From Lacibacter cauensis (GTDB taxonomy: Bacteria; Bacteroidota; Bacteroidia; Chitinophagales; Chitinophagaceae), in assembly GCF_007830055.1 (NCBI RefSeq), contig NZ_VLLE01000005.1, positions 372,001 to 436,000 on the forward strand: a stretch of 64,000 bases of DNA. The letters are read 5' to 3'. Every line of letters begins with the position of its first letter. The stretch's first letter is position 1. A model generated the notes under the pieces. The model worked only from the letters and a program-made list of their open reading frames with translations. It was not told where the DNA came from and did not search any database. Made by a program: the position numbers and the translations under genes. Below are positions 15,450 to 23,221 of this stretch, in pieces.

Positions 15450-16634
15450 TTACAAATCCGGATTAGGTTTCGCTTCTCTTCTGCTTCCGCTATACAATTC
15501 ATATTCCAGCAAACGGCAATCAATAGTGCTGTTGTAAAATTCAATTCTGCGTTTTGCTTTCAGCCCGATTTTTTTTGCCAACTCCATATTGCCGGTAAAG
15601 ATGTAACCATAATAACCACCGCAATGCTGCTTCATAAAATCGCCGATACGTGCATAGGTTGCTTCCAGTTCTTTAATGTCGCCTAACCGTTCACCATATT
15701 CAGGATTGATCATCATCACACCTTTTGCATCCGGCGGTACTTCTGTTTTTGCAAAATCGCAAACTGTAAAATTGATGAGCTTTTGTACACCCGCTGCAAT
15801 GGCATTCTTCTTTGCATTTTCAATCGCTTTCGGATTATAATCAGTCGCAATAATTTTTAATCCCGGCACATCAACAATTTGTTCTTCGAGTAATGCATCC
15901 TCTTGTTGATACACTGTTTCATCGTAACCCTGCACATGCATAAATGCATAGTTGGTGCGGTACAAACCCGGTCTACGGTTAGTTGCGATCAATGCTGCCT
16001 CTATCGCCAATGTACCCGAGCCACACATGGGATTGATGAAAGGTGAAACACGATCCCAAACAGTGGCGTAAATAGTTGCGGATGCTAAGCCTTCCAGCAT
16101 TGGCGCAAGTCCGGGAATCTTTCGATAGCCATGTCTTGCCAACGAATCACCTGATGTATCAACAAAAATTTCTGCTTCTTCGTTTTTCCAAAAGAGGTGA
16201 ATCACAGTGCCGGTTAATTCTGCACCTGTTGATGGGCGTGTGCCACGCTTTTCTCTGATGCGGTCAACAATGGCATCCTTCACACGAAGGTTGGCAAACA
16301 TGCTGTTGTTGATGGTGGGATTGTTGACATTACTCGTTACTGAAAAATAACCGGGATTGGGTAAAATGTTTTCCCATTGAAAATTCTTCAACGCATTGTA
16401 AATATCATCGCCATCCTGTGCAGTAAATTGTTTTAAACTGTACAACACCTGGCTGGCACAACGCAGATTTAAGTTGAGCTTGATACAATCATTAATGGTA
16501 CCCTGCAGCTTCACACCGGTAACAAATGTTTCTTCAATTGTAAAACCCAGTTCCAGCACCTCTCTTTCTAAATAGGGCGCAATACGCTTATGGCAGGTTA
16601 TGGTGATGGTGGAAGAAGTAGTAAATAAATTCAT
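15450..16634 (-). CDS. THUMP domain class I SAM-dependent RNA methyltransferase (RlmL/YpsC-like)
   Basis: The 394-residue protein has an N-terminal THUMP RNA-binding region (about 40-160) and a UPF0020-type methyltransferase domain: Asn-Pro-Met-Cys-Gly-Ser-Gly-Thr-Leu-Ala-Ile-Glu-Ala at the SAM site, Ala-Thr-Asp-Tyr-Asn-Pro-Lys-Ala, then motif IV. Relatives methylate guanine N2 in 23S rRNA (RlmL N-terminal half). Motif IV reads Asn-Pro-Glu-Tyr-Gly-Glu-Arg instead of the usual Asn-Pro-Pro-Tyr. No terminator is seen between it and ypdA, so read-through is possible. It lies 91 bases downstream of the helicase stop's complement, in the same orientation. Confidence 0.88.
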   Translation of the reverse strand: MNLFTTSSTITITCHKRIAPYLEREVLELGFTIEETFVTGVKLQGTINDCIKLNLNLRCASQVLYSLKQFTAQDGDDIYNALKNFQWENILPNPGYFSVTSNVNNPTINNSMFANLRVKDAIVDRIREKRGTRPSTGAELTGTVIHLFWKNEEAEIFVDTSGDSLARHGYRKIPGLAPMLEGLASATIYATVWDRVSPFINPMCGSGTLAIEAALIATNRRPGLYRTNYAFMHVQGYDETVYQQEDALLEEQIVDVPGLKIIATDYNPKAIENAKKNAIAAGVQKLINFTVCDFAKTEVPPDAKGVMMINPEYGERLGDIKELEATYARIGDFMKQHCGGYYGYIFTGNMELAKKIGLKAKRRIEFYNSTIDCRLLEYELYSGSRREAKPNPDL

Positions 16635-16725
16635 ATTGAATAAGGTTTAGGGTAGAAGCAGTAAGGTATAAGGAAGGCAATGCATCGTTTTGAACCTGTA
16701 TTGCCCTATGCCTTTCGCCTTATGC

Positions 16726-18054
16726 CTATTTCGCAACGGCAATTTTCACTTTCTTCCCCTTTATCTTTTCGTCTTTAATAAGGTTGAGTGTGTGATTGGC
16801 TTTTATTTTCTTCACAGCTACAAACGCAAAAAAATCTTTCACTTCAATTAAGCCGATATCTTCTTTTTTTAAATCGCCTTTGTTACTGAGGAAACCAACA
16901 ATATCAATTTTATTCACCTTGTCTTTTTTACCCGCAGCAATAAACAAGGTTGTCCATTTTGGTTTTTCGGGAATCTCTGCTTTTTCGGGCAATGTAATTT
17001 CTTCGGCATCAGCAGGAATGTAAGCAGGCATTGTTTCATCCGGACCAAGAATAACAATAGCAGTACCACTTGCTTCCATACGTGCGGTGCGACCGTTGCG
17101 ATGTGTGAACGCATCTTCGGTATGCGGTAAATGATAATGCACAATGTAACGGATGTTGGCAATGTCTAACCCACGTGCAGCAAGATCGGTTGTTACCAAC
17201 ACATTCGATGTGCCGTTGCGGAATTTGCACAAGGCTGCATCACGGTCACGTTGTTCCATGGCGCCATGATAAAACACATTCACAATATCACGTTCCTTCA
17301 ATAAGGCGCTTGTACGTTCAACTGCTTCCCGATGGTTGCAGAATACAATTGTTGAACGGTTGCCCAGCATACAGATCAAACGGAACAGTGTTTCAATTTT
17401 ATCTTTCTCTTCGCTTTGCAGTATCTGTATCGCAAGACCTATATCATTCTCTTCTTTGCTGCCTAAAAAATCGATGGTGTACGGTTGCTGCAAACCAACA
17501 AAGGCAGGAATCTCTTCCATCTTTGTTGCAGAAGTTAACATGCGTTGCTCAATGTTGGGCAACGAACCGATGATGAACGACATCTCTTCCTGGAAACCCA
17601 GCTCCAGCGATTTGTCAAACTCATCCAGCACCAATGTTTTAATGGAAGCTGTTTGAATATTTTCTCTGCGGATATGATCGGCCAGTCGGCCCGGTGTGCC
17701 AATCAACAGTGCGGGTGCCTGTATCAGGTTGTTTTCTTCAATTTCCCGTTTGTGCCCGCCATAGCAGCAGGTAACTTTTAAATTGAGTTGTAAACTTTTA
17801 AATACCGTTTCAATCTGCATGGCCAGTTCACGTGACGGCACAATGATGATGGCCGTTGTTACAGTTGGGTTTTGTTTTAACTGTTCAACCAATGGCAACA
17901 GGAATGCCAATGTTTTACCACTGCCTGTGGCCGAAAGTAAAATGAGATCTTTATGTTTTGCTGTGGCTTCCAACGCAGCTTCCTGCATTGGGTTGAGCGC
18001 TTTGATGTTGAGATTGCTGAGCGCATCTTTCAGCCAGCCGGGTTGTTGTTGCAT
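16726..18054 (-). CDS. DEAD-box RNA helicase with DbpA-type RNA-binding tail
   Basis: The 442-residue protein has helicase motifs in order: a Q-motif region, Ser-Ala-Thr-Gly-Ser-Gly-Lys-Thr (I), Pro-Ser-Arg-Glu-Leu-Ala (Ia), Thr-Pro-Gly-Arg-Leu, Asp-Glu-Phe-Asp (II), Ser-Ala-Thr (III), Thr-Asp-Leu-Ala-Ala-Arg-Gly-Leu-Asp (V) and His-Arg-Asn-Gly-Arg-Thr-Ala-Arg (VI). The last 75 residues form a DbpA RNA-binding domain with Val-Gly-Phe-Leu-Ser-Asn-Lys-Gly. DbpA acts in 50S subunit assembly through 23S rRNA helix 92, and the adjacent rRNA methyltransferase gene suits a ribosome-maturation role. Motif II (DEFD rather than DEAD) and motif VI are slightly unusual. A TACCTTCG promoter-like element lies at 18060-18067. 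Confidence 0.9.
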   Translation of the reverse strand: MQQQPGWLKDALSNLNIKALNPMQEAALEATAKHKDLILLSATGSGKTLAFLLPLVEQLKQNPTVTTAIIIVPSRELAMQIETVFKSLQLNLKVTCCYGGHKREIEENNLIQAPALLIGTPGRLADHIRRENIQTASIKTLVLDEFDKSLELGFQEEMSFIIGSLPNIEQRMLTSATKMEEIPAFVGLQQPYTIDFLGSKEENDIGLAIQILQSEEKDKIETLFRLICMLGNRSTIVFCNHREAVERTSALLKERDIVNVFYHGAMEQRDRDAALCKFRNGTSNVLVTTDLAARGLDIANIRYIVHYHLPHTEDAFTHRNGRTARMEASGTAIVILGPDETMPAYIPADAEEITLPEKAEIPEKPKWTTLFIAAGKKDKVNKIDIVGFLSNKGDLKKEDIGLIEVKDFFAFVAVKKIKANHTLNLIKDEKIKGKKVKIAVAK

Positions 18055-18093
18055 AGCGGCGAAGGTAGGTAATTGTAGGGGAGTGTGGTATCT

Positions 18094-18118
18094 CCGTCTG
18101 ACGCCCTCGTCTGACGGA
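18094..18118. repeat. 25-bp dispersed repeat, copy 1
   Basis: The element starts CCGTC and ends GACGGA. It matches 23 of 25 bases with a copy at 36614-36638 and has terminal inverted arms CCGTC / GACGG. It sits in the 173-base space between the helicase and the 18228 gene. Confidence 0.7.
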
Positions 18119-18227
18119 AGAAGAGGGGAACTATGTGCTTTAAGCTTTCCTCTTACAGATTATCTTTATCAGTTGACGAAACTTCGAATGAACTTACTTT
18201 TATTTTTGAGTTGTAGCTATATCTTCA

Positions 18228-18962
18228 ATGACTGAAAGGCTTAAAATATCAATCGAGAATCTTTACAATATTTTCTCCAAATATCAAGGCAACCCAGGCA
18301 TGACGGGGAGTTCTTTGTATGAAAGCTTAGACGAATGGAATAAGTCTTTATTTTCCAAGCCTCTTCAATACTTATCGAGCGAAGATCTTGCTCTGTTTGC
18401 AGGCAAAGTTATTTCAACATGGGGCGATACGAACGATTTTAAACATTTCTTACCGAGGCTGTTTGAACTAACAGCACTCTTTGATACACCGTATGATGTT
18501 TGGATCTTGTATCAAAAGCTTAAGGATGCAAACTTTCAAAGATGGGACATAGAGGAGCAAAATGCAGTGAATGATGTCAGCATTGCCATGTGGGATAATT
18601 TGCTAAATGACAACAGCGAAAAAGCCGAATGGGAGTTTAGTGATTATTTTGCATCACTGGCGCATTTCTATCCTGACTTCAATAACTTGACTGAACTTTG
18701 GTTGTTGAATGACTCCTTCAGTTCTATTAAGAATTTAGTAATCTATGTCTATGAAGAGGCATACAATCTTTTTCAGAAACATTATATCCGGGGAAATATG
18801 AAAAGCACACGCAACATCATTGCATTTAAAAACTGGCTACTATCTGATAGTGTGATCGAAAAATTGACAAATGCTTTCTATCAATATGAAAGTACAGAAT
18901 TGGCTGAAAAAATTTCATGGACTATTAAAATACTTGAAAACGAAAAGTACAACTCTGTTTAG
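18228..18962 (+). CDS. Protein of unknown function
   Basis: I do not recognise this 244-residue protein. It is rich in Trp, Phe, Tyr, Asn and Asp, predicted mostly helical, and has no signal peptide, membrane segment or Cys-based metal motif. A notable stretch is Ser-Thr-Trp-Gly-Asp-Thr-Asn-Asp-Phe-Lys-His-Phe-Leu-Pro-Arg near residues 65-80. Composition is more Asn/Lys-rich than that of the helicase beside it. It sits alone on the plus strand between the two minus-strand blocks, with a dispersed repeat 110 bases upstream and a pair of palindromes just downstream. That setting is consistent with a late insertion. It could be a cytosolic accessory or immunity-type protein, but nothing proves it. 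Confidence 0.75.
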   Translation: MTERLKISIENLYNIFSKYQGNPGMTGSSLYESLDEWNKSLFSKPLQYLSSEDLALFAGKVISTWGDTNDFKHFLPRLFELTALFDTPYDVWILYQKLKDANFQRWDIEEQNAVNDVSIAMWDNLLNDNSEKAEWEFSDYFASLAHFYPDFNNLTELWLLNDSFSSIKNLVIYVYEEAYNLFQKHYIRGNMKSTRNIIAFKNWLLSDSVIEKLTNAFYQYESTELAEKISWTIKILENEKYNSV

Positions 18963-18990
18963 TTCAGTTGTTCAAGTATAATCACTATTT

Positions 18991-19060
18991 AGCACAAGCG
19001 TTACGTTTGTGCTCTCGTCAATCGAAACAAAAAAATGGCGCAAGCGAGACGCTTGCGCCA
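18991..19060. repeat. Pair of REP-like palindromes (second may act as terminator)
   Basis: Hairpin 1 is AGCACAAGCG-TTA-CGTTTGTGCT (18991-19013, one mismatch). Hairpin 2 has a perfect 11-bp stem TGGCGCAAGCG with loop AGA (19036-19060). The arms of the two are related (GCACAAGCG against GCGCAAGCG), so they look like diverged copies of one element in tandem between convergent genes. Confidence 0.7.
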
Positions 19061-19077
19061 ACTACAATCATCTTTCA

Positions 19078-19533
19078 TTACTTCCTAACAGCAGCCTGCA
19101 TATCAGCTGTAAAAATGGTTGCCAGCAAACGTCCTTGCGGAGCTTCTTTGGAAGAGTAGTAAAGTGATACCGCAGCAGTACCTGCTTTTTTCTGCGAAGC
19201 AAGAATATCTTTTACCGCTACAGTAATAGCAAAGTTTTTTCCTTCGCTGTTATTAAACTGCCAGTGCTTCACCACTTCCTGTCCGGCTTTTTTTAATTCC
19301 AGTACACGGTTCTTGCCTGCCATGCCGCAGTGGTAATATTTTACCTGCAGTTCCTGTTGTGCTGCATTCAGTTGAATCTGTTTCACCTGCTTCATTTCCT
19401 GGTTAAATTGTTGCAACACCAGTTTGTTGTCAATATAAATTTCAAAACCCTCGCCACCTGTAGTGCGAAACGAGTAGAGGAGCGTGCTTGCTGCAAGCAA
19501 CAGTACTGCGGTTAACATTGCTTTTCTGATCAT
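19078..19533 (-). CDS. Secreted protein of unknown function
   Basis: The 151-residue product begins with a signal peptide (about residues 1-22, hydrophobic Leu/Ala core). The mature part is beta-rich, with Phe-Glu-Ile-Tyr-Ile-Asp-Asn-Lys, Val-Lys-Tyr-Tyr-His-Cys-Gly and Trp-Gln-Phe-Asn-Asn-Ser, and ends with Ala-Thr-Ile-Phe-Thr-Ala. I do not recognise a domain. It is probably a small periplasmic or surface protein. It is a single-gene unit, convergent with the 18228 gene across the palindrome pair. Confidence 0.75.
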   Translation of the reverse strand: MIRKAMLTAVLLLAASTLLYSFRTTGGEGFEIYIDNKLVLQQFNQEMKQVKQIQLNAAQQELQVKYYHCGMAGKNRVLELKKAGQEVVKHWQFNNSEGKNFAITVAVKDILASQKKAGTAAVSLYYSSKEAPQGRLLATIFTADMQAAVRK

Positions 19534-19720
19534 GATTGAAAGGTTTTTAAATGAAAAGATCGTTTAACAGAACAAAGGAACACAGGCTTTTTTCGGTAGC
19601 TATATTTCTTTGACGAAGCTGCATTGTTGCTTGATGTATTGCAGTTGTACAACTTTCCGATTTTCTTATTCACTCATTTCTCTTCATCTTCGCAATCGTA
19701 AATTTTAAATAAGACGAATT

Positions 19721-20065
19721 ATGCGCATCGAAGATTTTTTAAACAAACTCCGCAGCAATCCCGAAAGCATTGCTTTTACAGATACGATTGAAGTAATTGA
19801 CAGCAATTACAATTTTACACCCGTACGTTTTACCAACGGTACTGCAGTAAACGAAGCCGGTACCAATTCCGGCTCCTGCAAGTTATTCTCTTTTGCACAG
19901 CTGCAGGGCCTGAGCAAAGAAGAAACACTGGCCTGCTTTGGTGATTACTATCGAATAGATGTTCTGCAAAATCCGGAGTCAACCAATCATGCTAATATTC
20001 GCAATTTCATGGTTACAGGATGGGAGGGCGTCAGCTTCGATGCAGACGCTCTGCAGACAAAATAG
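19721..20065 (+). CDS. HopJ family protein
   Basis: The 114-residue protein matches the HopJ family (PF08888): start Asp-Phe-Leu-Asn-Lys-Leu, Ile-Asp-Ser-Asn-Tyr-Asn-Phe-Thr-Pro-Val-Arg-Phe, Asn-Glu-Ala-Gly-Thr-Asn-Ser-Gly-Ser-Cys-Lys-Leu-Phe, Cys-Phe-Gly-Asp-Tyr-Tyr-Arg and a final Asn-Phe-Met-Val-Thr-Gly-Trp. The family is named after a Pseudomonas syringae effector but is widespread in non-pathogens with no type III system, and its cellular role is unknown. Nothing here suggests a type III substrate. A CATCTTCG element at 19685-19692 resembles the window's promoter motif. Confidence 0.88.
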   Translation: MRIEDFLNKLRSNPESIAFTDTIEVIDSNYNFTPVRFTNGTAVNEAGTNSGSCKLFSFAQLQGLSKEETLACFGDYYRIDVLQNPESTNHANIRNFMVTGWEGVSFDADALQTK

Positions 20066-20280
20066 AAATGACGTTAGCCCCTACGTTTGGCGTGTCTGTG
20101 TTTTTTTCAAACAAACTGCGCCGTCATGTCGAGGTTACGAAACATCTCAGCAATTTCAACCTGTCGAACAATAATCGAAAGGGAAAGTGCAGCACGCTGC
20201 ATGTTGGGAGATTTTTGCTTCACCGAATTAAGTACACTCCAATAGAAAGGAGATCATGCATTTCTAAAACTTACAATCGT

Positions 20281-20288
20281 TATCTTTG
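20281..20288 (+). promoter_or_regulatory. TATCTTTG -7-like element before thiolase
   Basis: The sequence matches TAnnTTTG, 20 bases before the thiolase ATG. This implies a short 5' leader, usual for Bacteroidota. Confidence 0.5.
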
Positions 20289-20308
20289 CTTTTCAATTTA
20301 ATTGCCAC

Positions 20309-21487
20309 ATGAAAGAAGTATATGTTATCTCGGCCGTTCGTACACCCATGGGTAGTTTCGGCGGCAGTTTTAAAAGTTTAACCGCTACACAGTTAGGCGC
20401 CATTGCTATTAAGGGTGCTTTGCAAAAGGCAGGTGTTGATGCAGCTCTGGTAAATGATGTGTTGATGGGGTGCGTAATACAGGCTAACCTCGGCCAGGCA
20501 CCAGCCCGACAAGCGGCAAAGTTTGCCGGCTTACCCAACGAAGTAAATTGTACAACTGTAAATAAAGTATGTGCCAGTGGCATGAAAGCGATTGCGCAGG
20601 CTGCACAAAGCATTTTGTTGGGCGATGCAGATATTGTGATTGCCGGTGGTATGGAAAGCATGAGCAACGTCCCCTTTTATGTAGACAGTTTGCGTTGGGG
20701 AAATAAATATGGTAATACAAATATGATTGATGGTTTAGCCAAAGATGGCTTAACCGATGTGTACGATGGCAAGGCGATGGGCAACGCTGCTGAGTTGTGT
20801 GCAAAAGAATGTGGCATCAGCAGAGAAGAGCAGGATGCATTTGCAATCGAAAGTTATAAACGCTCACAGGCAGCGTGGGAAAAAGGATTGTTTGATAACG
20901 AAATTGTTCCGGTTGAAATTCCGCAACGCAAGGGTGATCCTGTTGTGTTTGCAAAAGATGAAGAACCGTACAATGTAAAGTTTGACAAGATTCCTACACT
21001 CAATCCTGCATTTATTAAAGACGGAACTGTTACCGCAGCAAATGCAAGTACCATGAATGATGGTGCTGCTGCGTTGCTGTTGATGAGTAAAGAAAAAGCA
21101 GAAGAGCTGGGTTTGAAGCCCATTGCAAAAATTAAGTCGTATGCCGATGCTGAGCAGGTACCGGAATGGTTTACCACAACTCCTGCATTGGCTGTTCCAA
21201 AAGCAGTTGCGAAAGCAGGGTTACAAATGAGCGACATCAGTTATTGGGAACTGAATGAAGCATTTGCAGTTGTTGGTATTGAAAACAGCAAGCGTATGCA
21301 ACTCGATCCAACGAAGGTAAATGTGCATGGTGGCGCAGTATCATTAGGCCATCCGTTGGGTGCAAGTGGTGCACGTATCATCGTTACACTCATCAATGTG
21401 TTAAAAGCAAACAACGCAAAGTATGGTGCAGCAGGTATTTGCAATGGTGGTGGCGGAGCAAGTGCAATGGTGATAGAAAATGTATAG
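20309..21487 (+). CDS. Acetyl-CoA C-acetyltransferase (thiolase)
   Basis: The 392-residue protein is a full-length thiolase. The nucleophile is Cys88 in Asn-Lys-Val-Cys-Ala-Ser-Gly-Met-Lys-Ala. The His of Asn-Val-His-Gly-Gly-Ala-Val-Ser-Leu-Gly-His-Pro-Leu-Gly and the second Cys in Ile-Cys-Asn-Gly-Gly-Gly-Gly are present. It condenses two acetyl-CoA to acetoacetyl-CoA, or runs the reverse reaction in fatty-acid breakdown. The Asn-Glu-Ala-Phe-Ala motif and the start Val-Ile-Ser-Ala-Val-Arg-Thr-Pro-Met-Gly-Ser-Phe-Gly-Gly fit the acetyl-CoA acetyltransferase class rather than long-chain thiolase. No beta-oxidation partner is adjacent. It ends at a terminator shared with the convergent cupin gene. 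Confidence 0.93.
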   Translation: MKEVYVISAVRTPMGSFGGSFKSLTATQLGAIAIKGALQKAGVDAALVNDVLMGCVIQANLGQAPARQAAKFAGLPNEVNCTTVNKVCASGMKAIAQAAQSILLGDADIVIAGGMESMSNVPFYVDSLRWGNKYGNTNMIDGLAKDGLTDVYDGKAMGNAAELCAKECGISREEQDAFAIESYKRSQAAWEKGLFDNEIVPVEIPQRKGDPVVFAKDEEPYNVKFDKIPTLNPAFIKDGTVTAANASTMNDGAAALLLMSKEKAEELGLKPIAKIKSYADAEQVPEWFTTTPALAVPKAVAKAGLQMSDISYWELNEAFAVVGIENSKRMQLDPTKVNVHGGAVSLGHPLGASGARIIVTLINVLKANNAKYGAAGICNGGGGASAMVIENV

Positions 21488-21499
21488 CAAGAATAGTAA

Positions 21500-21545
21500 T
21501 AAAAGCGTACCTTCATTTTTTTTTTTGAAGGGACGCTTTATTTTT
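21500..21545. terminator. Terminator between thiolase and cupin genes
   Basis: The arms AAAGCGT-A-CCTTCA and TGAAGG-G-ACGCTTT pair with one mismatch around a poly-T loop. A T-rich stretch follows on the plus strand. Confidence 0.75.
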
Positions 21546-21550
21546 ATCAG

Positions 21551-22153
21551 TCACAATTTCACATTATACTTCTGCATTACTTCTTTTAGTAAGTCAAAGC
21601 GGTAATGAATGTCGTGTTTCTGTTCGAGCAGTTTAAAATCGTCCGGTTTAGGACGTTTGTTATTCTCAAATAGAGCAGCTAGCTCCTGCATATAATCTTC
21701 ATGTCCGCCGGGTATACATAGATCAATTGTTTTAGCCGGAACTGAGCCGCTATTCCAAAACGTATGTACAACTCCTTTCGGTCGTAAATGCCAGCCGCCT
21801 GCTTTTACTTCTGTTACCTCGTTACCTGTCATAATAAAAACAGTTCCTTCAAGTACCCTGCAAATTTCATCGAAGGATGTATGGTAGTGTGGCGGAGCTC
21901 CCAATTCGCCGGGTTGAATCGTTGATTCCCACGATGCAAGATGATTTGATGTTTGATTCTTATTTAGTTTAAACGTGATCTGCATATCACCTACCATTCC
22001 GTGTATACCGCCACCGGGTGGTATGTAAATCGAAGTTGGATCTTCGGGAATAGGATGTTCTGCAAAGCCAAACGAGGGTAATAACGCTGCCCCTAAACTA
22101 AAGCTTGCAAGTTGCTGCATTAATCTGCGTCGGTTAATGAGAGATTGATTCAT
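21551..22153 (-). CDS. Secreted cupin domain protein
   Basis: The 200-residue protein has an N-terminal Arg-Arg-Arg-Leu then a hydrophobic stretch (residues 8-30), a possible Tat or Sec signal. A single cupin domain follows, with motif 1 Pro-Pro-His-Tyr-His-Thr-Ser-Phe-Asp-Glu-Ile (metal-ligand His, His and Glu) and motif 2 Pro-Lys-Gly-Val-Val-His-Thr-Phe-Trp-Asn. It probably binds a metal in the periplasm; substrate unknown. The neighbouring AraC-type regulator gene on the same strand may relate to it. A TAGATTTG element lies 16 bases upstream. Confidence 0.85.
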   Translation of the reverse strand: MNQSLINRRRLMQQLASFSLGAALLPSFGFAEHPIPEDPTSIYIPPGGGIHGMVGDMQITFKLNKNQTSNHLASWESTIQPGELGAPPHYHTSFDEICRVLEGTVFIMTGNEVTEVKAGGWHLRPKGVVHTFWNSGSVPAKTIDLCIPGGHEDYMQELAALFENNKRPKPDDFKLLEQKHDIHYRFDLLKEVMQKYNVKL

Positions 22154-22169
22154 GTAAAAAGATTGTACA

Positions 22170-22177
22170 CAAATCTA
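22170..22177 (-). promoter_or_regulatory. TAGATTTG -7-like element before cupin gene
   Basis: It matches TAnnTTTG on the minus strand, 16 bases upstream of the cupin ATG at 22153. Confidence 0.45.
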
Positions 22178-22216
22178 TTGTGCTGGTGCCGCTGCGAATA
22201 GTACAAAGGCGACATC

Positions 22217-23173
22217 TTATATTTTAATGTTGGCTTGCAGGCGAAGAGGTGTGGCTGTTAATTCATCTTCCAGAAATCGTGGAGTAACTCCTGCAAATTC
22301 TTTGAAGTCACGGATCAGGTGCATTTGGTCAAAATAGCCGCTGCTGTAGGCAATGGATGTCCAGCTGAGTTGTTGCTGACTTTCTTTTAAACGATATGCT
22401 TTCGAGAAACGCACCAGCCTTGCAAATAATTTAGGCGATAATCCAATACGTTCGTTGCAGGTGCGTTCGAACTGGCGAAGACTCAGACATGAAAGCGAAG
22501 CGGTGCTTTCCATACTCATCGTACCGCCCGATTTTACAAGTTCTTTCATAGCCATATCAAACGGCAGCAGTGTTTTAAGCTTGTCTATTTTGCTTATTAA
22601 AAAAAGCTCAACAATGTTTTTCATATGTTGCCAACTGTTGGCCTCTTTTAACTGCTGATTGATACTGCTGATCTCCGCATCGCTGAATAATAAAGCTGCA
22701 TCAACATCCTCATCAAAAAAATGTTTCATGGGTATACCCAGCAACCTGAATAATCCACCCGGATGGAAAGACACACAAAGCATCAGGTGATTTTTTCCCA
22801 TCTCCAGATTTACTCTTGTAAGTTGCGGGCCAACGATAATGCTTGGGGCTTTCTTAGTGAAAGCTGCTGTGCCAAGTTTTTGCGTTTGTACAGGATCATT
22901 AATATAAAAGTAAATGCAGTTTTGCGGTGTGGGTGGAAAAGGGCAGATGACAGATTGCTTAATGTGATTCAGATCTGCTTCAACGATCATAATGTTGCTG
23001 ACGAAATCCTGAAGTGCAGGATGTGGTATGTGAAATTTTTGATGCAGCAGATGTTGTTTCTGAAAAAGTACGATTTTTTCTCTGTCTAGTTTCAAGTTAA
23101 ATGCCTGTATACTTTTCTGAAATAGGAAGCCAACGTTAACCAACGGGTTTTTAGAATCGTTTTTTATTTGCAA
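22217..23173 (-). CDS. AraC family transcriptional regulator
   Basis: The product is up to 318 residues long. The N-terminal half (from Ile-Pro-His-Pro-Ala-Leu-Gln) is the sensor domain found in Bacteroidota AraC proteins. The C-terminal about 100 residues hold two helix-turn-helix motifs, with Ser-Leu-Arg-Gln-Phe-Glu-Arg-Thr-Cys and Ile-Ala-Tyr-Ser-Ser-Gly-Tyr-Phe-Asp-Gln-Met-His-Leu-Ile-Arg-Asp-Phe. The start is uncertain: the first 45 residues are not typical, and the frame opens only with TTG (23173); no upstream ATG exists before a stop. The gene is divergent from the Omp85-like barrel gene with only 48 bases between them, so it may control that gene. Confidence 0.85.
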   Translation of the reverse strand: MQIKNDSKNPLVNVGFLFQKSIQAFNLKLDREKIVLFQKQHLLHQKFHIPHPALQDFVSNIMIVEADLNHIKQSVICPFPPTPQNCIYFYINDPVQTQKLGTAAFTKKAPSIIVGPQLTRVNLEMGKNHLMLCVSFHPGGLFRLLGIPMKHFFDEDVDAALLFSDAEISSINQQLKEANSWQHMKNIVELFLISKIDKLKTLLPFDMAMKELVKSGGTMSMESTASLSCLSLRQFERTCNERIGLSPKLFARLVRFSKAYRLKESQQQLSWTSIAYSSGYFDQMHLIRDFKEFAGVTPRFLEDELTATPLRLQANIKI

Positions 23174-23221
23174 CTATGCAAGTGTTACATTTACAGCATT
23201 GCAAGTATTTAATTTTCTTAC

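Noticed and set aside
16635..16725. Imperfect inverted similarity between AAGGTATAAGGAAGGCAAT and its distant complement in the methyltransferase-helicase gap
   Set aside because: The arms pair poorly and need several gaps, so I do not call it a repeat or terminator.
19721..20065. HopJ similarity as a sign of a type III secretion system
   Set aside because: The family is common in non-pathogens, and no secretion genes are in the window.
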